From positions 1 to 20,927 of IMG/VR virus record IMGVR_UViG_3300042900_000588: a stretch of 20,927 bases of DNA; one strand, given 5' to 3'. Positions 1 to 8,808 of the stretch are shown here, piece by piece. A model generated the notes under the pieces. It saw only the letters and a list, made by a program, of their open reading frames with translations, was not told where the DNA came from and did no database searches. Each line of letters opens with the position of its first letter. Positions within the stretch are counted from its first letter, which is position 1. Source of the DNA: a virus. The position numbers and the translations under genes were made by a program.

Positions 1-64
1 AAAGCTGCGTGCAACCTTTCTCTATTTCGATACAACCTGTTAAATCTATTCTTTCTATTGCCAT
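1..64 (-). CDS. Partial CDS, N-terminus of an unidentified protein
   Basis: An ATG at 62-64 opens a frame that stays open for 21 codons and runs off the left edge; the visible product begins MAIERIDLTGC. It starts 30 bases after the stop of the 2295-aa gene on the same strand, so it is probably the next gene of the same late operon. An A-rich leader precedes the start and there is no Shine-Dalgarno, as in the other genes here. Too little is visible to name a family. In crAss-like phages further virion or cargo genes usually follow at this place, but that is inference. Confidence 0.55.
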   Translation of the reverse strand, partial: MAIERIDLTGCIEIEKGCTQL

Positions 65-94
65 TTTATTACTTTTATACTGTAAATATATAGA

Positions 95-3000
95 TTATTT
101 TATTTGATTTTCAACAAATGTTACAGCCTTACCTCCTGGTAAAATTCTCTTAGTTTTCTGCCAAGCATCTTCCTCAAATCCTACAAGTGCTTTAAAAGCA
201 TTTAACATATCTTTAATCTTACCTAAAACAGCCGCAGGGTTACTTACCATGTACTTATCTTGTTCTAAATCAAAGATGAATAACACTTGACTTAATGCGC
301 TATCCCAATTTAATCCACCTTTTTTCTTATCATCATCGTCATCTCCTCCGTGTTTAAGAGCTAATAAAGCGCCGATAGTAGCCATTCCTTTTAAGTTTTG
401 AACAAAAGCAGGATTAGTTAAAGCTTTTTTAATATCACCTTTCTTTAAATCGGTAGCCATTTCTTTAATTCCTACTCTTAACATCTTAGTATAAGAACCT
501 TCTTTCTCTTGGCCATAAGCATTAAAGTATCTAGCAGAGAATCTTTCTTTGAACCAATCTGGCATCCATACTTTAAATTGGAATAAAGCCTTACCAAACT
601 CTCCGCGCATAATATTACGGCGGTCCTCGTCAGGATATTTACCTTGTATGTCTGTAACTCTATTCTTAATTTGAGTCATTTTAGACTTAATCTCATCTTC
701 AGTATATTTTCCGTTAGGTTTAACAGTTAATACATCGTTACCATACTTGTCTTTAGTAAACTCAAAGCTATCAAACTCTTCTTGACTAAGTAATCCTAAT
801 CCTAATGAACCTTGTATTTGATATTCACCTACTTGAGTACCCCACGTTGCTAACTTAGAAAATACACTACCTGCTTTAATTACAGGATGTGAGTCAAAGT
901 CTTGGTTTACTAAGTTATACTTCTTAATAATAGCTAAAGCATAATCATTAACAATACCTATTTCTTTTCTACTTCCCTTACCTCCAAATAATCTAGCATT
1001 ACCTCTAGCTAATGTTTCAGCATTCTCGGCTCTCCAATTATTGTAGTTACCTACAAATACGTTAATAGTATTAGCAGGAATATTAAACCACATAGTTGTA
1101 CTTGCTACTAATTTTCTTAAAGATTTAATAGCAGCGTCAATAACAGGATCGTTCACGTATGGTTCTTTGAAAATCTGTAAAGCTTTCCAATCGTTAATCC
1201 ACTTAGATACATTCTTTTTAGGAACATATCCCTCTTCCATATAGCCATTCTTATTAAGATACTCTATAGCCTCCACTAATGGCATAATCTTACTAATATG
1301 CTTAACGTGTGCTGACTCATCTATAAATTGATTCATAGCTTTATAGAAGTCTTTTGAGTAACCTCTATCCGCAGCTCTTGGCTTATCAAACTTACTTACT
1401 AATTGACCTTTCTCGTTTAATGAATACTCAGAATCTCCCTTTAATTCTAAAGGATTATCTTTCTCATCAATGTTTTGACCTTTCTTTAATTGGTATCTAG
1501 CTTTAATGTTAGCTACAAGTAAATTGTATAAAGCCTTTGCTATACTCTTAATGTTTTTCTTATCAACGCCAGCGATAATCTCTTTTTCTATTTCAGAATA
1601 AGACATTACTTTACCATTATGTAAGATTCTTACTCTACCTAAATTAGTTGCTCCGCCGCCTAAGTAATAACTAAAAGCAGGGATTAAACCTTCTGACTTA
1701 TAAGCCTCTCTAAAGTTCTTATCTACTCTAATAGCACCCATCTTAACATTCTCATAGTCATTTGAAGACATAGATTCTCTATATCCTGCAACTGTTTCTC
1801 TATGGAAGTCTAAGTAGTCAAGTTTAGCCTTAGATAATCCCTTAGCTTTTGCTTCGTCTATTGTTAAGTAATCACCTTTTTCGTTAATCATCCACTCGAA
1901 GTACTTACTTGAGTCAGAACTAAATCTATTGGCGGCTTTACCTACAATACCTAATCTCTTATTCTCTTCTTGAATTACTTTTAATCCAAGTTTAGCATGA
2001 GTATCTTTTAATGAATTAGCTTCAGTTATCTTGTCAATGATAGCTTTACCGTTTGCTAATGCTAAAGCTTGCATATCAGCGTTCTTTTCAGAGAATTGAG
2101 AGTAGTGTAATATCTTACTTTGCAATGGACTAATATCACTTGTTTTGCCTAATGCCTCTATGAATCCTTCTTTATCTTTATGTATCTCGTTTTGCTTAAC
2201 AGTAACTAGATGTCCAAGTCTTTGATATGCTCTTTCTTTTACAGATTTAGCAGCTCTATCATTAAATGCGAATAGCTTAGTAATTAAATCATTAAGTTCT
2301 TCAATATTGTATTCATCTAAGTTATCATCTTCTAAGATAGCTTGTACTGCTCTAAAGTCTTTTTTATACTTCAAGTATCCTAAGTATCTTTTAGCTTTTA
2401 TAGCAAACTCTTTACTAGCTTCTTTTAATAAGGCTCTTTGTTTCTCTAACTCAGCATCAGCAGCCTTAATTTCTTCATCAGTAACAGCTTCATCGGCGGC
2501 TATTGTAGCTAATTTTTCATCTTCTTTTACCTCTCTTAATTCTACAGTAGCTTGCTCGTATTTATCAAATTCTTTCTGAGCATCAAAGCCTTCTTCCATA
2601 GCATATTGATTATACTTTAGTGCTTGCGCCGCAAATGGTTTTTTCTTTTTTTTCTGTAATTGTTCTTTACCTGTAGCAACTCCTTTTAACTCTTTAGTTT
2701 TAACGCCTCCGATTATCTGTTTAGCAAGGCTCTTAGCTACGTTCTTATCTAAACCTAACTTCTGCTTTAACCAATCAAATATGTAGTCTAGGTAGGCTTT
2801 AAACTTACTTCTATCTTCAACCTTATCAAAAATATCAGCACCTTCTCTTCCGATTGCTTCTGCTAATACTTCTTTATCTAATTCTTGTTCACTTAATTCT
2901 TTGTAGCGTTCTTTTGTTTCTGCGTATAAAGGAGTTGTTCTTAATTGTTTTACTGCCGCTTGGATAATTTTATTATTATATCCCATAGCATCAATTAAGA

Positions 3001-6000
3001 TATGACCTGCCTCGTGGATAGGAGTATCTAATCCTGCATAGTTAGGATTAATGTATATGAATTTACCATCCGCAGATACTTTACCTGCAACTGTAGATTG
3101 CTCTCCAGTAAACTTACTAGCATCTTTAACTACTGTAATACCTTTAAAGTTAGCTTTTATTTTTTCAAATACTTTTTGAAAATCTCCTTTACGTTGAGAT
3201 ACTTTTTGGAATGGTTCAGCACCTTCTTCTCCTTTAATTATATCTTTTCCTTCTTCACTGTCCTGTTCGCTTTCCATTTCATCAAATGGACTTTTATTGC
3301 TTCCTTCCTCTCCTGCAATGTTTTGGATGATTTTGTTTGCTGATTCTTCGTTTCTGTCTTTTTCATTTGTGTTTTCTATTTTAGTTTCTAATTCAGTTAC
3401 CTCTTCTTCGTTTAAGTTATCTACAGATTCATCTATTACAACAACTTCATTCTCGATTAATCCTAAGCTCTCGCCATAAGCTACCATTTCAGCTATCTCC
3501 TTGTCGGTTTTGCCGTCATTAATTTCTCTCTCGTAAGCTTCAACAGCATAATCAATAGCTAAATCTCTACCTCCTTCTGTCAAAAAATCTTGTAAAAAAG
3601 AATTAGCTCTAGAGTTAAAGTTATCTTCATTAATATCATAAAATCCAGACTTCTCTTGATATTCTTGATACAATGATTCTAATGTATATCCATTTTTAAA
3701 ATCCTTCATCATTGAAGGCACATCAGGAATCTCTCCAACTATACTTTCTTTGAACTGACCCTTAGAACCTATAACCATAGCTATATACTGCTCAGGAGTA
3801 GTTGGAGTAGTATTTAAAGCATCTTTTCTTTTCTTAACAATAGCTTTTTCAGCATCAATAACAGATTGTTCTCTTTTTATAGGAGCTTTCTTTACTTGCT
3901 TGCCTTCGCTATCTAATAATTGTATTTTACCTTTAAGTAAAGGTTTAAGTGATCCGCCGAACTCCTCAACTTCTTTTTGAATTTCTTTTCTAAGATTAAC
4001 TCCAAATTCAGATTTCTTATTATTGCTACTTAGTTGATTATAACCTTTTATTTTTCTTCTAAGACTTGAACTATCTTTTTTAGTAGTAGGTTCTTTTTTA
4101 GTAGATTCCTTTTCTGAAATAACTTCTTTCTTATTAGTTTCTTGTTTGTTAATAATATCTAATGCTCTTTCAGGCTTCATGTTATCCACATTAACATTAC
4201 TATATCCCAAGTCAAGTAATCGTTGTCTTACTGCTTCTGTAATAGTTAATGGAACTGATGCTTTTTGTTCTTTTACTTTAGCTTTAGCTTCTTCTACTAT
4301 TTTACTTGTAGCTACTTTAGCTTTCTCTGTAGGAGTTGGTTTAGGTTTAGGTTTAGTAAGTCTTTCTATAACATCTCCGCCTTCAGGATTTTCGTTATAC
4401 ATCTGTTGCTCTAAGGTTTTAAGTAAATCCTTTTGCTCTGCTGTATATAATTCATTGCCTGCTTTATCTAAAGACTCTGCGCTACCTAATTTAGTTTCTT
4501 TAGCCCATGATAAAAACTTGCCTGTTCTAGCATCAAATACTTTTAAAGCTATTTTGCCAGGCTTGTAATTAGGTCCTTTATCTTCATTTAACGGATTGTT
4601 TAAGTCGACTGCGCGGATACCTACAGGTAATCCTTCTTCATTACCTTGTGTTCTTTCACTTCTAAAGTGTCTTCTAAAAATATCATCCCATCTTACCGTC
4701 TTATCATTCTCATCTTTAAATTCTTGCTTAGAAGAGGCTACACGTATTTTCTTACCATCTTCCATAGTAACTTCTATAACATCACCCTTCATTCTATCTC
4801 CTTTATCATTAACGTAAGAATATAATCTCTTAGTTAAGTTTCCGAATAGTTTTCTGTTAGGTTTATTATAAGCTTCCTTACGAATAACTCTATGTATAGT
4901 CCTCGCATCAGTAGCAGGATTATTAAATTCTTCTGTATCTATTTCACTGTAAGTTCTTTTATCGTCTTTCCAATAAGGTTTATTTTCAAGTTTAGGATAT
5001 GTAATTACTTTTTCTTGACCTAAACCTTCAATATCAGGCTGTCTTGTTTTAGCTTTTTCAACTTCCTTTTCTTGACTCAACTTTGAGTTAGTTTCTTCTA
5101 CCTTAATCTCCTTCTCTTTTTCTTTTTTGATACGCTCTTCTTCCTTTTTAGGAACTATTGGTTCACCTTTTATTTCTCCTTGGCGGATAATATCATTTAA
5201 TTCAGATTGAAGTTCTTTAGCTTGTTTCTGTTTACTCTCAACTTTTGCTCTAGCAATCGGATCAAGTTTAGAGATTTCATTCTCATTAGTTGGTATCTCA
5301 GTTTTAAGCCCTTGTATTTGGAATGATAATTCAAATGCCTTCTTTTCATTTTCAGGTTTTAAATTAACACCTTTTGTTTCTTCATTATATTTATTGTAAG
5401 CATCTATTTTAAAGTTAGCTTGCTCGTATTCTGATTGATTAATCTCTCCCCTCTCAAAAGCATTAGTCAGGTCAGTCTTTAATGCTGTAACCGCCCCTGG
5501 TCCTTCCTTAACTCTCTCGTAAGCATTAACAGATTGTTTGTCGTGGTTATTCTTTACTACTTGAGATACTAAAGACATCGGTGCGCCACTAACCCATCCT
5601 GTAGTAAAGCTATTAATATATTCTCCAAATGATTGAGCCGACAAAGCATCCGTTCCAAACTGACCTCTTTCATCATCAGTCATTTTATCCCATAAATTCT
5701 CTCCAGCCTTCTGCGCAAAAGTAGTAGCTACTTCGTTACTACCTTCTTCAAACATATCTTTTACAACTTGCTTGCTCTTAATCGCTCCCTTAGCTAATAA
5801 GCTATATTCAGATGCCATTTCTTTACCAAGTTGCTTAAACCCATTAGGTGTAATTAATCCTGTAGTTGCATCTCTTTCAACTTTCTTAATTATATTTTTA
5901 AATACTTCTTTCTCAGTACTTTTAAATGCGTTAGATAGAATCTTTCCTTCTAAGCCAAAAGCAGCATCAATAGAGGACTTAACTGTAGTTTCTAACATAG

Positions 6001-6982
6001 CATAAGCAGGAGCATCTCTACCTGTTAATCCAGCTTCGTGCGCTCTATCTAAAGCGTCTCCTGCATTAGTAAAAAAAGAACCTGTAAATAAAGCTCCTAA
6101 TTTTCCTGCTTTACCTAAAGTTAAAGCCTTATCAACCCCTTGATAACCATACTTCAAAGCCTTTGCTCCTTTAATAGCTGTTCCTCCAGTATATACGCCT
6201 AAGCCATATTCAGTAAGCGACTCCGCTACCGAGTTGAAAGTTCCCCATAATGCCTGTGGGCTAAAATCAAACCTATCTTTATCTAGCAAGTCACCAAATT
6301 TAGTAATGCCTTCCATGTTATAAACTGGTCTATCTAAATCAGCATCTTTCTCAAATTTTAATCCCTCTATTGCATTTTGCCCACCTCTTAAAGTTTCAGA
6401 TTCACTTCCTGTAGCTAATTCAACTCCCATTTGAGCGACATCTACAACTCCACCCATTAATCCAAATACTCCATTAGCTAAACTCTTACCTATATCTTGC
6501 CAAGCATTATCGTCTTTAGCAGATTCTTTAGTTCCCCAAATACTAGCAGCGTGGTATCCAACAGGTATTTTCTCTCCTTGCTCTAAAGCAATAGGTTTAT
6601 AATTACCACTATTTTCATCACGTTTCATGTAGTAATCAGGTGTTGTCCAACTATTATCTATTTGTTTTGCTTTTTTACCTTGTAGAGTCACTATAGCATC
6701 TGATAATTCCTCCTTAGAAGTCAAAGGATTTTTCATCATATTTTTCAATATATCCTTTTCATCATCACGCATAGTCCGAAAAGAATTTTCTTGGATAAAA
6801 TTTAATGTACTATCTATCTCTAAATCTTGAGGAGTTGTATATTTAGGTAAAACTACACTACTATCTCCTTCTCTTAATTGAGGAGAGTTATAGTTTAAAG
6901 CTTCTTCTGGACTAGGTAATCTACTAGCACTATTCGTTCCTAATATTTGATTAGGAGATGGTAATTTTGGATTTTCTGGCAT
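95..6982 (-). CDS. Giant internal virion (ejection/cargo) protein with embedded HExxH metallopeptidase domain
   Basis: A 2295-residue protein, probably packaged in the head and ejected with the DNA. The N-terminal ~480 residues contain Gly/Ala-rich hydrophobic stretches (about 168-192 and 255-305) that could insert into membranes. Residues 540-650 and 880-1060 are charged Lys/Glu linkers, with a Lys-Pro repeat near 877-884. Residues 655-880 look like a separate globular domain. A zincin-type site is clear: HEAGH at 1323-1327, with candidate third ligands E1371 or E1375 in EVLAEAIG. Residues 1455-1560 are probably helical or coiled coil. The last ~450 residues carry a pattern I associate with C-termini of large Bacteroidota-phage virion proteins: a DIQGKY...DRR block at 2111-2122, then FQFKVWMPDWFKERF at 2134-2148. 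It starts 2 bases after the 486-aa gene. I see no RNA-polymerase DxDxD signature. The peptidase could mature virion proteins or act in the host; which is unknown. A 'polyvalent' protein is the main alternative. Confidence 0.72.
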   Translation of the reverse strand: MPENPKLPSPNQILGTNSASRLPSPEEALNYNSPQLREGDSSVVLPKYTTPQDLEIDSTLNFIQENSFRTMRDDEKDILKNMMKNPLTSKEELSDAIVTLQGKKAKQIDNSWTTPDYYMKRDENSGNYKPIALEQGEKIPVGYHAASIWGTKESAKDDNAWQDIGKSLANGVFGLMGGVVDVAQMGVELATGSESETLRGGQNAIEGLKFEKDADLDRPVYNMEGITKFGDLLDKDRFDFSPQALWGTFNSVAESLTEYGLGVYTGGTAIKGAKALKYGYQGVDKALTLGKAGKLGALFTGSFFTNAGDALDRAHEAGLTGRDAPAYAMLETTVKSSIDAAFGLEGKILSNAFKSTEKEVFKNIIKKVERDATTGLITPNGFKQLGKEMASEYSLLAKGAIKSKQVVKDMFEEGSNEVATTFAQKAGENLWDKMTDDERGQFGTDALSAQSFGEYINSFTTGWVSGAPMSLVSQVVKNNHDKQSVNAYERVKEGPGAVTALKTDLTNAFERGEINQSEYEQANFKIDAYNKYNEETKGVNLKPENEKKAFELSFQIQGLKTEIPTNENEISKLDPIARAKVESKQKQAKELQSELNDIIRQGEIKGEPIVPKKEEERIKKEKEKEIKVEETNSKLSQEKEVEKAKTRQPDIEGLGQEKVITYPKLENKPYWKDDKRTYSEIDTEEFNNPATDARTIHRVIRKEAYNKPNRKLFGNLTKRLYSYVNDKGDRMKGDVIEVTMEDGKKIRVASSKQEFKDENDKTVRWDDIFRRHFRSERTQGNEEGLPVGIRAVDLNNPLNEDKGPNYKPGKIALKVFDARTGKFLSWAKETKLGSAESLDKAGNELYTAEQKDLLKTLEQQMYNENPEGGDVIERLTKPKPKPTPTEKAKVATSKIVEEAKAKVKEQKASVPLTITEAVRQRLLDLGYSNVNVDNMKPERALDIINKQETNKKEVISEKESTKKEPTTKKDSSSLRRKIKGYNQLSSNNKKSEFGVNLRKEIQKEVEEFGGSLKPLLKGKIQLLDSEGKQVKKAPIKREQSVIDAEKAIVKKRKDALNTTPTTPEQYIAMVIGSKGQFKESIVGEIPDVPSMMKDFKNGYTLESLYQEYQEKSGFYDINEDNFNSRANSFLQDFLTEGGRDLAIDYAVEAYEREINDGKTDKEIAEMVAYGESLGLIENEVVVIDESVDNLNEEEVTELETKIENTNEKDRNEESANKIIQNIAGEEGSNKSPFDEMESEQDSEEGKDIIKGEEGAEPFQKVSQRKGDFQKVFEKIKANFKGITVVKDASKFTGEQSTVAGKVSADGKFIYINPNYAGLDTPIHEAGHILIDAMGYNNKIIQAAVKQLRTTPLYAETKERYKELSEQELDKEVLAEAIGREGADIFDKVEDRSKFKAYLDYIFDWLKQKLGLDKNVAKSLAKQIIGGVKTKELKGVATGKEQLQKKKKKPFAAQALKYNQYAMEEGFDAQKEFDKYEQATVELREVKEDEKLATIAADEAVTDEEIKAADAELEKQRALLKEASKEFAIKAKRYLGYLKYKKDFRAVQAILEDDNLDEYNIEELNDLITKLFAFNDRAAKSVKERAYQRLGHLVTVKQNEIHKDKEGFIEALGKTSDISPLQSKILHYSQFSEKNADMQALALANGKAIIDKITEANSLKDTHAKLGLKVIQEENKRLGIVGKAANRFSSDSSKYFEWMINEKGDYLTIDEAKAKGLSKAKLDYLDFHRETVAGYRESMSSNDYENVKMGAIRVDKNFREAYKSEGLIPAFSYYLGGGATNLGRVRILHNGKVMSYSEIEKEIIAGVDKKNIKSIAKALYNLLVANIKARYQLKKGQNIDEKDNPLELKGDSEYSLNEKGQLVSKFDKPRAADRGYSKDFYKAMNQFIDESAHVKHISKIMPLVEAIEYLNKNGYMEEGYVPKKNVSKWINDWKALQIFKEPYVNDPVIDAAIKSLRKLVASTTMWFNIPANTINVFVGNYNNWRAENAETLARGNARLFGGKGSRKEIGIVNDYALAIIKKYNLVNQDFDSHPVIKAGSVFSKLATWGTQVGEYQIQGSLGLGLLSQEEFDSFEFTKDKYGNDVLTVKPNGKYTEDEIKSKMTQIKNRVTDIQGKYPDEDRRNIMRGEFGKALFQFKVWMPDWFKERFSARYFNAYGQEKEGSYTKMLRVGIKEMATDLKKGDIKKALTNPAFVQNLKGMATIGALLALKHGGDDDDDKKKGGLNWDSALSQVLFIFDLEQDKYMVSNPAAVLGKIKDMLNAFKALVGFEEDAWQKTKRILPGGKAVTFVENQIK

Positions 6983-6984
6983 AA

Positions 6985-8445
6985 TTATAAAGCTTTAATA
7001 GCACCTGATTGTACTCCTTGTTGTATTTGTTCTTTAGTCCATCCTGCATTAATCCATTCTTGAACTGATGCTGATGGAATATTTTGTTGCTCCATTTGAC
7101 TCATAGGATTTAAAGCATCCATTTGTTTACTAGTCAATTTAGATGCACTATTATATCTAGTTCTAAATCCTTCGTTACTTAAATCAGCTTCTACTTGCGC
7201 TGGCACTCTGTATAAAGTTACTGATTTACCCTTAACATCTTTCCCCTCGTAAGGAACTATTAAGTCTTCCATATTTTTATCATCAAGCAATCCAGAATTA
7301 TCTAATTCAGCTTCCGTCATTTCTACATAACCATGAAACACTCCTGTGTTTTTACTTGATGAGCGTCCGTATCCTTCATAAGCACCAGTCTTAGGATTAA
7401 TTTTCTTTTCTACTTGCGCCGCTTGTTGGAATGCTCCTGTTGGAATAAACTTTAATCCTTCTGTAGCTTTTTTAAATGAACCGTCTTTATTGTAAATCTT
7501 AGCTTGTGGAGTAATTCCTAATGTAGCTTGCACTAAATCAGTATTTAACCTATTAGCTTTTGCGCCTTTAATATCATACATATAAGGATCTAAATCATAC
7601 TGTCCACTTGCTTTTGCTTGTCCGTGTGCCATTTTCCATTTCTCTAATTCAATAGCAGAGTTATGGTAAGGCTCTCCAAACTTACGTTTTAATTCTATTC
7701 CTTGACGTATTAATTCTTTAGCGATGCCTAATCCTTCTTGTTCTGTTTTTGGATTATAAGATTCTAATATTTGACCCCTGTGTCTATTATAAAAATCTGT
7801 TGCAGATATACCTAAAGCGTTTTCATCAACCAATTCTTGCCACCCTCCATTACCAGTTTCTTTAAACCCTCTTGCTTGAATTAATTTACCTGTTTTTAAC
7901 GCTTCATCGTTCAAATTAACCCAATCTTGAGGTCTATTAAAAACAAACGTCTGAGCGCCAAATTTATCAGCAGCTTCTTTTCCATCTTGATGCCCGTATT
8001 GTAAATAATTCTGCCGTTGCTGTTTTAATTTATTTATCTCATTCATACTGTGCATTTGAGGATTTTTAACAGCCTCTTGCATATACTCATTCATTTTCTT
8101 AAAATTATCATCTGATGCCGTGCCTCTAATAACATCAGGATTAGATTTTAAGAAGACTTTATACTCTTTTAATTGCCTCCTTATTTCTGGATCATATTTA
8201 TAGTTGGGATTATCTCTAATTAAAGCTCCCATTTTTTTAATAGTTTTATCAGCTTGATTTTTTATCAACCCGTAATCAAATGAATTTGCAGCATTCATAT
8301 AGTCCGTATCATCCTCAAATGCCTTTAAAGACGCTTCATTTTCAGCTTTAGCCCTATCCATCTGTTGCTGATAATACCTTTCGTCAGCCATACGTTGATC
8401 ATATTTCATGCTTTGTGCAAGTCCAGTCGCTAGTCCGATTTCCAT
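6985..8445 (-). CDS. Putative internal virion (cargo) protein, 486 aa
   Basis: A soluble, mostly helical protein without signal peptide or membrane segment. Residues 1-60 (MEIGLATGLAQSMKYDQRMA and onward) resemble the helical N-termini of phage internal-core proteins. A charged helical region continues to about residue 150. The C-terminus carries a short motif near residues 465-486 (VQEWINAGWTKEQIQQGVQS), a pattern often seen at the ends of phage virion proteins. It lies directly upstream of the 2295-aa protein (2-base gap) and downstream of a strong terminator, so it probably has its own promoter; TATCTTTA at 8464-8471 is a weak -7 candidate 18 bases before the start. By position between a gp14-like and a gp16-like protein it could be the middle protein of the ejection set. 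That role is inferred from context and not from a recognised domain. Confidence 0.6.
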   Translation of the reverse strand: MEIGLATGLAQSMKYDQRMADERYYQQQMDRAKAENEASLKAFEDDTDYMNAANSFDYGLIKNQADKTIKKMGALIRDNPNYKYDPEIRRQLKEYKVFLKSNPDVIRGTASDDNFKKMNEYMQEAVKNPQMHSMNEINKLKQQRQNYLQYGHQDGKEAADKFGAQTFVFNRPQDWVNLNDEALKTGKLIQARGFKETGNGGWQELVDENALGISATDFYNRHRGQILESYNPKTEQEGLGIAKELIRQGIELKRKFGEPYHNSAIELEKWKMAHGQAKASGQYDLDPYMYDIKGAKANRLNTDLVQATLGITPQAKIYNKDGSFKKATEGLKFIPTGAFQQAAQVEKKINPKTGAYEGYGRSSSKNTGVFHGYVEMTEAELDNSGLLDDKNMEDLIVPYEGKDVKGKSVTLYRVPAQVEADLSNEGFRTRYNSASKLTSKQMDALNPMSQMEQQNIPSASVQEWINAGWTKEQIQQGVQSGAIKAL

Positions 8446-8497
8446 GTGTAAAATATTTGTTGTTAAAGATATAAAATTTTACAACTCATTATAAACA

Positions 8498-8527
8498 AAA
8501 AATAGGAATATTTCTACTCCTACTTTT
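8498..8527 (-). terminator. Rho-independent terminator after the 1245-aa/64-aa genes
   Basis: Read on the minus strand, 8527-8515 and 8510-8498 form a 13-bp stem with two G.T wobbles around a GAAA tetraloop (8514-8511). The stem runs directly into a T-rich tail ending at 8497. It lies about 80 bases after the stop of the 64-aa gene and before the 486-aa gene, so it separates two transcription units. The arms are A/T-rich at the base, so on the plus strand the hairpin is followed by only four T residues and is less convincing there. Confidence 0.85.
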
Positions 8528-8587
8528 AATTCATTCGTTGATTATTTTAATCATCATTATTAATACTTGTTTAACGTAAGTTATTTT

Positions 8588-8602
8588 AAAAGGTTACAAA
8601 AT
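8588..8602 (-). repeat. 15-bp intergenic motif, copy 1 (candidate promoter/operator)
   Basis: The minus-strand sequence ATTTTGTAACCTTTT occurs here, 4 bases after the stop of the 64-aa gene, and identically at 13154-13168. Its upstream edge also reads TAATTTTG (8597-8604), an exact match to the Bacteroidota -7 consensus TAnnTTTG. A promoter here would make a leader of about 90 nt ending at the 8498-8527 terminator. Confidence 0.5.
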
Positions 8603-8605
8603 TAT

Positions 8606-8800
8606 TTAATTATTAATAGTTGGGTCTAATTCTATCCAATCTGACTGAACTTCATCCCAATCTTCATTATCTTCTATTTGAGATGAATTAAAAAAATGAA
8701 ACTCCTGACTATCATTATTAATTACTAAATACTTATCTGGTTGCCCTAGAATCCTTTTAGCTTCCAAATAATGCAGTTTGTTATTTTTAAATGTTCTCAT
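8606..8800 (-). CDS. Hypothetical 64-aa protein
   Basis: A small soluble protein with a basic N-terminal third (MRTFKNNKLHYLEAKR) and a strongly acidic C-terminal half rich in Asp, Glu and Trp. It has no signal peptide, membrane segment or motif that I recognise. It starts 8 bases after the stop of the 1245-aa gene on the same strand and is followed by the 15-bp motif and a terminator, so it is the last gene of that transcription unit. The tight spacing and good protein-like composition support it being real. Its place among virion genes suggests a minor structural or assembly role, but nothing in the sequence shows a function. Confidence 0.72.
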   Translation of the reverse strand: MRTFKNNKLHYLEAKRILGQPDKYLVINNDSQEFHFFNSSQIEDNEDWDEVQSDWIELDPTINN

Positions 8801-8808
8801 GTTACAAT

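Noticed and set aside
4335-4365. Hexanucleotide-like TTTAGG repeat
   Set aside because: It is the coding sequence of a short Lys-Pro linker in the 2295-aa protein, not a DNA repeat of its own.
5073-5091. Third, partial copy of the TCAACTTTGAGTTA palindrome
   Set aside because: It lies inside the coding sequence of the 2295-aa gene and encodes ordinary linker residues; it shares only 14 bp with the intergenic copies, so chance is likely.
2307-6005. Several plus-strand open frames of 60-140 codons inside the 2295-aa gene
   Set aside because: They lie opposite a long, well-formed coding frame, are rich in Ser/Phe/Leu as expected from the reverse of Lys/Glu codons, and show no protein-like motifs.
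95-6982. Virion-packaged RNA polymerase of crAss-like phages
   Set aside because: The giant protein is about the right size, but I find no DxDxD-type catalytic motif; the recognisable parts are a zincin and an ejection-protein-like C-terminus. The polymerase may lie outside the window.
8545-8571. Eight-codon frame MMIKIINE in the intergenic region
   Set aside because: Too short and without a ribosome-binding context or conservation evidence to be called a gene.
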